Below, in pieces: positions 13,311 through 18,614 of a stretch of DNA of 18,614 nucleotides (its first letter is position 1; every line of letters begins with the position of its first letter). The notes under the pieces are model-generated. The model was not told the origin of the DNA, searched no databases, and saw only the letters and a list, made by a program, of their open reading frames with translations. The position numbers and the translations under genes are program-made. Source of the DNA: Paracoccaceae bacterium. GTDB lineage: Bacteria > Pseudomonadota > Alphaproteobacteria > Rhodobacterales > Rhodobacteraceae. Where the stretch lies: the NCBI GenBank assembly GCA_023254015.1, contig JALQYS010000352.1:1-18614 (forward strand). Reading direction: 5' to 3'.

Positions 13311-13943
13311 TCACCTAAGGAAAATCCCCCCTGCCATAACTGAAACCCATCGTTTGGGCTTCCGAGGGTCCTGCATTCTCAAAAAGGTGTATCCTGTCTT
13401 GTGCCATGGTACGATCTTGTTGGTTAGGTTGTCCAAAACGAGATCATTGGCGCCAGTGCGCACGACGAGAACAGCATGAGACGCTCTGTTCAAATCAAGA
13501 AGAGTTGCGATCAGTAGCTGCTCGGCCGGAAATCCAGCGCGCGTCAATTCGTACTTCTTGTAAAGGGCATAGTCTTCGCAATCACCCTTTCCTTTGGTCG
13601 GCAGCGTCCAGCGTTCAGCGATACCGTACTGTTGTAAGTCACTCACCGAACGAACCGACTGATTGATTCGAGTATTAACTTTCCGCAGCTCTCTAAGTTG
13701 CAACTCGCCAATCTTCAATGTGCGACCAGATTGCGCGCAAGCCCAAACGTAAACATTGCACACATTTGACGCCCCATCTGGAGCTGAGGTGACTGCCCCT
13801 ATAGGTAGCATTTCAGTGTCAGTCTGTCGGTTATCGATCGCGAAGGAGGGTTGAGCCGAAATAAATGCAAGCGTTGTGGCGAGGAGAGCCAGTCTTGATC
13901 GCACATTGTGTGATAGTTCACTCACTTTTCTGAGAAGTCGCAT
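13311..13943 (-). CDS. BTLCP-type periplasmic cysteine protease (transglutaminase-like)
   Basis: The 210-aa product has a signal peptide (about 14-35, ending PSFA) and the bacterial transglutaminase-like cysteine proteinase core: C122 in GKGDCEDYALYKKYELTRAGFP, H156 in ASHAVLVVRT and D171 in DLVLDNLT. The family includes LapG, which cleaves surface adhesins, but many members have unknown targets, and no LapD or adhesin gene is nearby. GGGGGG precedes the ATG at 13943. The gene is visibly less G+C-rich than the flanking metal genes and has long non-coding flanks, so it probably has a different origin. There is no clear functional link to metal resistance. Confidence 0.88.
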   Translation of the reverse strand: MRLLRKVSELSHNVRSRLALLATTLAFISAQPSFAIDNRQTDTEMLPIGAVTSAPDGASNVCNVYVWACAQSGRTLKIGELQLRELRKVNTRINQSVRSVSDLQQYGIAERWTLPTKGKGDCEDYALYKKYELTRAGFPAEQLLIATLLDLNRASHAVLVVRTGANDLVLDNLTNKIVPWHKTGYTFLRMQDPRKPKRWVSVMAGGIFLR

Positions 13944-14498
13944 AGGTGCCCCCCGCGCGTTTCATAATCGAGCGATGTCAGTTAACGGGTGCGCATTGGC
14001 AACTCTGCGGCTACTTTTGGGCTTTTGATAGTAAGCTCACTATTGCTCTCTTAGTGCTGGTTGACACCGCTAGTTCGTCTATAATTTAGGCCGAGTTCAA
14101 ATAGCTTCGGTCAGATACTATAAATGCGCTTGATCGCGCGATTGACAATTGGTTCATGCTCCCAAAGTTGGGATGGGTCACGAGCGGCTTGTTCTGGTTG
14201 TCTTCAACTCAGGTCGAGCGGTTGCGGCCACACTCCTCAAAGTCGCCAAACCAGCCGCGAGCTGATTCTTGACGGGTACTAAGCGGGATAGTCTGCCGAC
14301 ACCTCATTATTCAGGTCGTCAGAACTGTCCCGCCGTATTCGGCTGCTGTACAGCGCCTACGGCAAAAATTGACGTCGATAATCCGACGTTGTGCTGAAAC
14401 CTCGGTTAGTCAAAATAACATGACCGGACACCATTTTCTGCGTGAGCACCAAAAGACGCACAGGCAGTCTGGCTGATCCGATATAATTACAGTTCATG
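13944..14498. other. Non-coding stretch, less G+C-rich, with scattered promoter-like boxes
   Basis: These 555 bases hold no convincing gene on either strand. The leader of the protease gene should start here; on the minus strand TTGTCA (14147-14142) and an AT-rich TTTATAGT about 17-20 bases on are a possible promoter. TTGACA (14061) and TATAAT (14080) on the plus strand are only 13 bases apart, too close for a normal promoter. A terminator-like hairpin lies at 14364-14389. I recognise no transposase remnant, though decayed mobile DNA would look like this. Confidence 0.5.
14364..14389 (-). terminator. Candidate terminator downstream of the sco-DUF411 operon
   Basis: On the minus strand ACGTCG, a 6-base loop and CGACGT (14389-14372) are followed by CAATTTTTG, with the T-run at 14368-14364. 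It lies 110 bp past the stop of the last operon gene. The stem is only 6 bp, so the call is moderate. Confidence 0.4.
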
Positions 14499-14969
14499 TC
14501 AGGCGGCCGGATAGCTTGAATAAACTTCCAGGCTTCCATCCCTGCGAACCAGCAGGACGTCATAGGCTTCTCGACTGTCTTCTGATCCCATACCGGGGGA
14601 GCCGTAAGGCATGCCGGGCACTGCGAGGCCAACAGCGTCGGGACGCTCGTCGAGCAGCCTTCGGATATCTGCAGCCGGGACATGGCCTTCTAGCGCATAG
14701 CCGTCAACTGTGCCCGTGTGACAGGAAAACGCCTTTGCTGGTATGCCCTGATCCATCTTGAAGCGGATTAACAAGGTTCCCATCGACACCTCATCCGTAA
14801 CCGTAAACCGCTGTTCGCGCAGGTAGTCCACCCATGCATCGCAACATTCGCAGCCACGCCCCTTTACGACATGGATCGGCGGTTCTTCCTCTGCCCTTGC
14901 GGCAGGTGCTATGGCCAAGGCTGTCGCTGCAAGGATGAACTCACGGCGGCCGATGCGATATTCCGTCAT
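14499..14969 (-). CDS. Periplasmic DUF411 metal-binding protein (copy 2)
   Basis: The 156-aa product has a Tat-like signal (IGRREFILAATALAIAPAARA) and the full DUF411 core: C40-E-C42-C43 in GRGCECCDAW, C83-H84 in FSCHTG, H96 in EGHVP, and VPGMPYGSPGMG. GGAG seven bases before the ATG supports the start, which overlaps the stop of the M23 peptidase gene (ATGA). It is the last gene of the operon driven from 17857. It differs from copy 1 throughout the N-terminal half and in the CxCC residue, so the two are paralogues and not a fresh duplication. It probably binds or buffers copper in the periplasm; the exact role of the family is open. Confidence 0.9.
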   Translation of the reverse strand: MTEYRIGRREFILAATALAIAPAARAEEEPPIHVVKGRGCECCDAWVDYLREQRFTVTDEVSMGTLLIRFKMDQGIPAKAFSCHTGTVDGYALEGHVPAADIRRLLDERPDAVGLAVPGMPYGSPGMGSEDSREAYDVLLVRRDGSLEVYSSYPAA

Positions 14970-16129
14970 CCACGTTCTCCATCGGTTGCCGCCATGAAGC
15001 CGGTTTCGCTGCGCCAGGCGGCGAGTGCATTGAGATCTTCTGCCGAAGCAATTTCCTGTTCCGGCAGGGCATCCTGGTCTTTCGGGTCAACCGGTCGGCC
15101 GTCGACACGAACTTCGTAGTGAAGGTTGGGCCCGCTCACGAGCCCGGTTGCGCCGACTGCGCCGATCTCGTCTCCAGCTTTAACCCGTGTCCCCACGCGA
15201 ACGTCTTCGGCAATTTCGGAGAGATGCGCATATCGCGTCACGACCCCGCCGCCGTGATCGATGTCGATTGTGGTGCCGTAGCCACGGATCGTGCCCGCAA
15301 AGACTACCCGCCCAGCACCAGTTGCCGAGACTTCGGTCCCCACAGGTGCCGCATAATCGATCCCGGTATGCATGCGGACCCCGCCCAATACAGGATGGTT
15401 CCGTCGGCCGAAGACGGACGACAGGCGGGCACCGAGGATGGGTGCCGCTGAACGCTGTACAGCTTCGCCGTCCTCGAAAACTATGACTGGGCCAGCGGCT
15501 TCGGTCGCAACGAGTTCGAGCACGCGATCCGCAAGTTCGAGTCTGGCGTAACTCAGGCGCGGCTCTCCTGCTATGCTCCCATCGGGAAGCTGATCTTCCT
15601 GCCAGACGAGCGCGAAAGTTTCTCCGCCCTTTAGATCGCGCCTGAAATCAACCTGGCCCGCAAGTAGTGCCGTAAGGTCAACCGCAAATCGTTCGGGCGC
15701 ATTTCGTGCCATCAGGGCGTCATACAGGGTTTCGTCAAGCGTCAAGGTCTCCCGCCGGTCCGTCTGACGAACCGGCGAATCAAGCCGTTGCGCCGCGATC
15801 GGCCCGTCGAAGGAGAGAGCGATCTCCACACCATCGTCCACGAAGAGCGACAGGCGTGTCAGCGATGCCGGATCCCCGGACGCCGCAGTCCATTCGATGC
15901 GGTGACCAGGTCGAAGGTCTTTCAGGTCGTAGACACCTGATAGCGCGAGCGCGGCTTCCGCCCGGATCGTCCCGGGGATTCCCGCGTGACCAAGGACGCT
16001 GTCCAAGGTGTCACCGGGGGCGATTGTGGCCTCGAATTCCACAGGCAAATGCGACTTCGGTGGATCGGCCACTGCCTGGAGCGGGGAGAAGGCCGCGATA
16101 GCAAGGATCAGAAATGCGGAGCGGATCAT
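14966..16129 (-). CDS. M23 family (LytM-type) peptidoglycan endopeptidase
   Basis: This 387-aa secreted zinc metallopeptidase should cleave peptidoglycan cross-bridges. Residues 1-21 are a signal peptide. An N-terminal LysM/OapA-like region (about 31-80, ATIAPGDTLDSVLGHAG) and a beta-rich middle precede the M23 domain. The zinc ligands are H254 and D258 in MHTGIDYAAP and H337 in HYEVRVDG, with catalytic H302 in YAHLS. All are intact, so an active enzyme is expected. The ATG at 16129 was preferred to 16195 because it gives a clean signal peptide and follows the Sco stop by 16 bp. An M23 peptidase between Sco and DUF411 genes is unusual and extends the cell-wall theme of the first operon. Confidence 0.92.
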   Translation of the reverse strand: MIRSAFLILAIAAFSPLQAVADPPKSHLPVEFEATIAPGDTLDSVLGHAGIPGTIRAEAALALSGVYDLKDLRPGHRIEWTAASGDPASLTRLSLFVDDGVEIALSFDGPIAAQRLDSPVRQTDRRETLTLDETLYDALMARNAPERFAVDLTALLAGQVDFRRDLKGGETFALVWQEDQLPDGSIAGEPRLSYARLELADRVLELVATEAAGPVIVFEDGEAVQRSAAPILGARLSSVFGRRNHPVLGGVRMHTGIDYAAPVGTEVSATGAGRVVFAGTIRGYGTTIDIDHGGGVVTRYAHLSEIAEDVRVGTRVKAGDEIGAVGATGLVSGPNLHYEVRVDGRPVDPKDQDALPEQEIASAEDLNALAAWRSETGFMAATDGERG

Positions 16130-16145
16130 CTGGCAGAATGACCTT

Positions 16146-16748
16146 TCAACTGAGGGTTCGGCGGATTTTGGGAACGGCGAAACGCCGGTCTTCATGGAAG
16201 TCTATGATGCTGGCGAAGCGCCCATCGGGGTGGAACAGAAATACACCGGCGGTGTGGTCCATCGTGTAGTCGCCGCCCTCCTTTTCGACGCGGCGATAGG
16301 TTGCGCGAAAATCTGCGGCCGCCTGAGCGACCTCACCAGCAAGCCCCGTCAGCCCCATGATGCGTGGATCGAAGTTGCTGAGGTAATCGAAAAGGACGTC
16401 GGGCGTGTCGCGCTCCGGATCGACCGAAATCAACGCCACGATCAGGCGATCCGCGTCGGCACCCAGTTCCTCGAGCCAGAGCGATATGTCGCTCAATGTG
16501 GTCGGGCAGACGTCCGGGCACCAGGTGAAGCCGAAAAATACCATGACAGGGCGACCGGCCCAGTCAGAAGGTCGGACCAAGCGACCCTGGTGGTCGGTCA
16601 ATGTCCAGGTCATCTGACCGATCGGCACGGGCAGGACCTCGCTGCGGGCTGGCCGATTGCGCGTGCGATAGGCCCCGACGCCCAGCATGAAGGCGACGGC
16701 TCCGACTGCCCCTCCCGCACCCAGGATTATTGCCCTGCGTCGGCGCAA
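16146..16748 (-). CDS. Sco1/SenC copper chaperone (second copy)
   Basis: The 200-aa protein has a membrane anchor (about 7-26) and a thioredoxin-like Sco domain. Its copper ligands are C77 and C81 in TWCPDVCPTT and H165 in YTMDHTAG, all present. Sco proteins deliver copper to the CuA site of cytochrome oxidase or keep its thiols reduced. I chose the TTG at 16748 as start: GGAGG lies seven bases upstream and it gives a standard N-terminus, while the longer frame to 17102 is only the opposite phase of the PCuAC gene. It overlaps PCuAC by 22 bp. It differs clearly from the first Sco (17204-17797), so the two may serve different clients. Confidence 0.92.
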   Translation of the reverse strand: MRRRRAIILGAGGAVGAVAFMLGVGAYRTRNRPARSEVLPVPIGQMTWTLTDHQGRLVRPSDWAGRPVMVFFGFTWCPDVCPTTLSDISLWLEELGADADRLIVALISVDPERDTPDVLFDYLSNFDPRIMGLTGLAGEVAQAAADFRATYRRVEKEGGDYTMDHTAGVFLFHPDGRFASIIDFHEDRRFAVPKIRRTLS

Positions 16749-17200
16749 TCCGGACCCTCCGCGCGCAACGAGAGGACGTCGACATTCACGGTAACCTCGC
16801 CAGACTTTTCGAAGGAAAGGGTAACCGGAAAGCTGTCGCCCTCCTTGAGGGCCGTCGTCAGCTCCATCAGCATGCCGTGGTAGCCACCCGGCGCGAGCTG
16901 GACACTCTGACCGGCAGGGACCGGGACTGACATCGCATGCGGCATCGATGCGATGCCATCCTGTACGACAGTCTCGTGCAACATCGGCATTCCGGCTGCT
17001 GGCGTCGTGATGCCAACGAGCGCATCGTCGGTCGTCCCGGAGTTCTTGATCTCGACATAGAACACTCCGGGCCGTCCCGCGCCGATTGTCGCCTTGGACC
17101 AAGCGTGTTCAACGGTAAGATCGCCGATTGTCACGGTCTCACAGGCCATTGCTGCAGGTGCGGAGAAGATCAGTGTTGTGGCGAGAAGGAAGTGTTTCAT
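16727..17200 (-). CDS. PCuAC periplasmic copper(I) chaperone
   Basis: The 157-aa product has a signal peptide (1-19, ending AMA). It carries the exact PCuAC signature H-x10-M-x21-H-x-M: H75, M86, H108 and M110, the Cu(I) ligands of the family. PCuAC works with Sco to metallate cytochrome oxidase and also buffers periplasmic copper. It lies three bases after the first Sco gene and overlaps the second, so the three are translated as a unit. A C-terminal extension with C152 (PDCADAGQ) is unremarkable. Confidence 0.95.
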   Translation of the reverse strand: MKHFLLATTLIFSAPAAMACETVTIGDLTVEHAWSKATIGAGRPGVFYVEIKNSGTTDDALVGITTPAAGMPMLHETVVQDGIASMPHAMSVPVPAGQSVQLAPGGYHGMLMELTTALKEGDSFPVTLSFEKSGEVTVNVDVLSLRAEGPDCADAGQ

Positions 17201-17203
17201 GGG

Positions 17204-17797
17204 TCAGAGCCTTGTTAGAAGGTCGGAAACGATTTCGGCAGCAGATGTACCGTAGGTGAATTGACGCAGCCACTCCCCGTCTGGGCCGATGAGATAAAGG
17301 CTAGGGCTGTGCGCCATCGTGTATCCGTCCGGCGACGAAGTGTCGGCCTCCTGCTCGTAGAAGATCTTGAAGCTTGCGGCCGCAGACTTTGTATCCTCTT
17401 CGCTTCCTGCCAAAGCAAGGATCGCTGGATGAAAGGCCTTTGTGTAGTCATCCAGCCCTAAACGCCTGTCCCGTTCTGGATCGATTGAAATGAAAATCGG
17501 CTGCACCGATCCCGCGGCAGATCCAAGATCATCCATGACCTGAGCGACTTCGGAGAGCGTCGTCGGACAGACATCCGGGCAGCTTGTAAAGCCGAAGAAC
17601 ACCAACAGGAACTTTCCGCGAAATTCGGCAGTCGTGCGCATACGGCCTTCGCTGTCTGCAAGCGCGAAGGTAGGCATAAAGGCTGAATCAGCTGTTGCGG
17701 TGTCGTCCGTTGCAGGCCACCACCGCACCGCCAAAAACGTGATGACCGCCGCAGTGGCGGCGATCCAAAGGATAATCTGAAGAGAACGAAGACGCAT
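17204..17797 (-). CDS. Sco1/SenC copper chaperone (first copy)
   Basis: The 197-aa protein has an N-terminal membrane anchor (about 6-24) and a Sco domain with C73 and C77 in TSCPDVCPTT and H163 in TMAHSPS as copper ligands. The ATG at 17797 was chosen. A TTG at 17845 lies inside the MerR-type operator and would precede the expected transcription start. It is the first gene of the operon Sco, PCuAC, Sco, M23, DUF411. The first Shine-Dalgarno-like sequence is weak. Its partner is probably PCuAC, and the target a heme-copper oxidase encoded elsewhere, or direct copper detoxification. Confidence 0.93.
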   Translation of the reverse strand: MRLRSLQIILWIAATAAVITFLAVRWWPATDDTATADSAFMPTFALADSEGRMRTTAEFRGKFLLVFFGFTSCPDVCPTTLSEVAQVMDDLGSAAGSVQPIFISIDPERDRRLGLDDYTKAFHPAILALAGSEEDTKSAAASFKIFYEQEADTSSPDGYTMAHSPSLYLIGPDGEWLRQFTYGTSAAEIVSDLLTRL

Positions 17798-17826
17798 GAA
17801 CAGTCCGGAAGGCGAGATCAGCCTGT

Positions 17827-17857
17827 CGTCTAGAACCTCGAGCAACTAGAGGTTCAA
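17827..17857 (-). promoter_or_regulatory. MerR-family promoter-operator of the sco-PCuAC operon
   Basis: On the minus strand TTGAAC (-35, 17857-17852) is followed by a 19-bp spacer and TAGACG (-10, 17832-17827). The spacer carries a 10-bp inverted repeat with one mismatch around TTG: GAACCTCTAG and CTCGAGGTTC. The centre position and the CTCTAG core match the site at 7409-7439. Transcription would start near 17820, giving a leader of about 23 bases to the ATG at 17797. Confidence 0.8.
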
Positions 17858-17881
17858 CCGACGAAAAAGTGAGGATTTCAG

Positions 17882-17903
17882 GATCGGCGATGTTTCGCCG
17901 ATC
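17882..17903 (-). terminator. Strong hairpin at the end of the lnt/57-aa gene pair
   Basis: GATCGGCGA (17882-17890) and TCGCCGATC (17895-17903) form a perfect 9-bp stem with a 4-base loop, overlapping the stop codon of the 57-aa gene. On the minus strand a TTTTT run follows only about 13 bases later (17868-17864), so termination is plausible but not textbook. It would insulate the lnt pair from the metal-type promoter just downstream. Confidence 0.4.
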
Positions 17904-18075
17904 AGGCTGCCCCAAGATACCTTGCGAGAGCGATTCCAAGGAGAGTGCCGAGCAGCCCGAAGGCGATGGCGAAGCCTGCGCCGTACTGCAGGCGGTCGAC
18001 GGTCTTTCCGCCCCGCCGCCGTGCAACGAGGTAACCCCAAAGGAACCCGATGATTGCGAAGAGCGGCCCGATCAT
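17902..18075 (-). CDS. 57-aa membrane protein coupled to lnt
   Basis: The product has two predicted transmembrane helices (about 3-18 and 33-53) joined by a basic loop (ARRRGGKTVDR). GAAAGG just upstream of the ATG at 18075 supports this start over one at 18135, which would lie inside lnt in another phase. The start overlaps the lnt stop (ATGA), so translation is coupled. I do not recognise the family. Its tight pairing with lnt suggests a helper of the acyltransferase or an unrelated small membrane protein. Confidence 0.65.
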   Translation of the reverse strand: MIGPLFAIIGFLWGYLVARRRGGKTVDRLQYGAGFAIAFGLLGTLLGIALARYLGAA

Positions 18076-18614
18076 TTCGATGCACCTTTCAGGTTTGCCT
18101 GTTGCTGCCGGGCCCAATAGCCACTGATCGCCCACGAAGTGAGCATGAGAAAGAGAAGCGCCCAGTCTCCGAAGCGGGCGTAGATGGTTGCGGGCAATGG
18201 GCGGGGCAAGCGGATGTCGATCACGCCTGACGTGTCGATTTCGAGCATGGCCAATGTTGCCCCGTAGGAATCAACCACTGCCGAAATTCCCGTGTTGGCG
18301 GCCCGGACGAGAGGCAGGCCCTCTTCAATGGCCCGCATCCGGGCCGATGCCAAATGCTGCCATGGCCCGATCGAGGCACCGAACCAAGCGTCGTTTGTCG
18401 CGTTGAAGATCCAGTCCGGTCTGATCGCATCATCGACCACGTGTCCGGGAAAAATGATCTCATAGCAGATTGCGATCCCTGCATAGGGGTGTGGGCCGAA
18501 CGCCAGTGTCCGGGGCCCTGGCCCCGGCGTGAAGTCTCCGAGCGATTGAACCAGACGCTGAAGGGGCAAAAGGCTCCGCCACGGAACGTATTCACCGAAC
18601 GGGACGAGATGATG
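18072..18614 (-). CDS. lnt: Apolipoprotein N-acyltransferase, C-terminal part (5' end outside window)
   Basis: Lnt adds the third acyl chain to lipoproteins in the inner membrane. The 180 residues visible start at HHLVPFGEYVP, a hallmark of the nitrilase-like domain, and include the catalytic cysteine in IAICYEIIFPG, the NATNDAWFG and GPWQH segments, RAANTGISAV, and a final membrane helix near the C-terminus. The frame is open to the window edge, so the gene is cut by the window and not broken. E. coli lnt was first described as the copper-tolerance gene cutE. Copper clusters of Gram-positive bacteria carry an extra lipoprotein-modifying enzyme (Lit), which makes an extra Lnt here less odd. 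Whether this is a second copy needs the rest of the genome. Confidence 0.93.
   Translation of the reverse strand, partial: HHLVPFGEYVPWRSLLPLQRLVQSLGDFTPGPGPRTLAFGPHPYAGIAICYEIIFPGHVVDDAIRPDWIFNATNDAWFGASIGPWQHLASARMRAIEEGLPLVRAANTGISAVVDSYGATLAMLEIDTSGVIDIRLPRPLPATIYARFGDWALLFLMLTSWAISGYWARQQQANLKGASK

Noticed and set aside
14061..14085. TTGACA and TATAAT boxes
   Set aside because: The spacer is only 13 bp and no gene follows on the plus strand.
16749..17102. N-terminal extension of the second Sco protein
   Set aside because: This stretch is the PCuAC gene read in another phase; the TTG at 16748 with a good ribosome site gives a normal Sco N-terminus.
17798..17845. TTG start for the first Sco protein
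   Set aside because: It lies inside the MerR-type operator, upstream of the predicted transcription start.

Overview
The window looks like an accessory, probably plasmid-borne, metal-resistance region of a high-G+C alphaproteobacterium, most likely a Rhodobacterales (Roseobacter/Paracoccus type). The evidence is the gene set (DUF411 proteins, PCuAC and paired Sco proteins, a Met-rich multicopper oxidase, several c-type cytochromes), the codon use, and an IS26 end at the left edge. The metal is most likely copper. That is inferred from protein families and from MerR-type operators; no metal-specific regulator gene lies in the window.

Layout. (1) 1-133 is the left end of IS26, which has truncated a small secreted-protein gene (107-403, minus). 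(2) A MerR-type promoter at 533-563 faces a tightly packed plus-strand operon (585-7372). It encodes an L,D-transpeptidase, a small secreted Cys-pair protein, a class II cytochrome c with a Met/His insert, a di-heme cytochrome c with a Met/His tail, a YtkA-like protein, a CPxC membrane protein, a ferric-reductase-like membrane protein, a full-length penicillin-binding protein 2 and a mono-heme cytochrome c. (3) A second MerR-type promoter (7409-7439) precedes a DsbA-family thiol oxidoreductase and a short substrate-binding-like protein, closed by a terminator (8868-8896). (4) On the minus strand are a DUF411 protein and a lipoprotein. On the plus strand follow a small secreted protein, a Tat-exported multicopper oxidase and a TlpA-like thioredoxin. 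(5) A disturbed, visibly less G+C-rich stretch (about 12.8-14.5 kb) holds a DUF411 remnant, a BTLCP-type cysteine protease and non-coding DNA. (6) The right end is a minus-strand block: lnt (cut by the window edge), a 57-aa membrane protein, a third MerR-type promoter (17827-17857), then Sco, PCuAC, Sco, an M23 peptidase and an intact DUF411 protein.

How it may work. Standard periplasmic copper handling (multicopper oxidase, Sco, PCuAC, DUF411, thioredoxin-like proteins) sits beside a set of cell-envelope enzymes: L,D-transpeptidase, PBP2, M23 endopeptidase, Lnt and a DsbA-like protein. Two of these use a catalytic cysteine that copper could poison, and E. coli lnt was first found as the copper-tolerance gene cutE. 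My main hypothesis is that the region carries a metal-inducible spare kit of envelope-biogenesis enzymes, plus a small cytochrome-based redox module whose proteins have acquired MAGMDHSxM-type metal-binding segments. This is inference and needs testing.

I saw no tRNA, rRNA, CRISPR array or replication origin.
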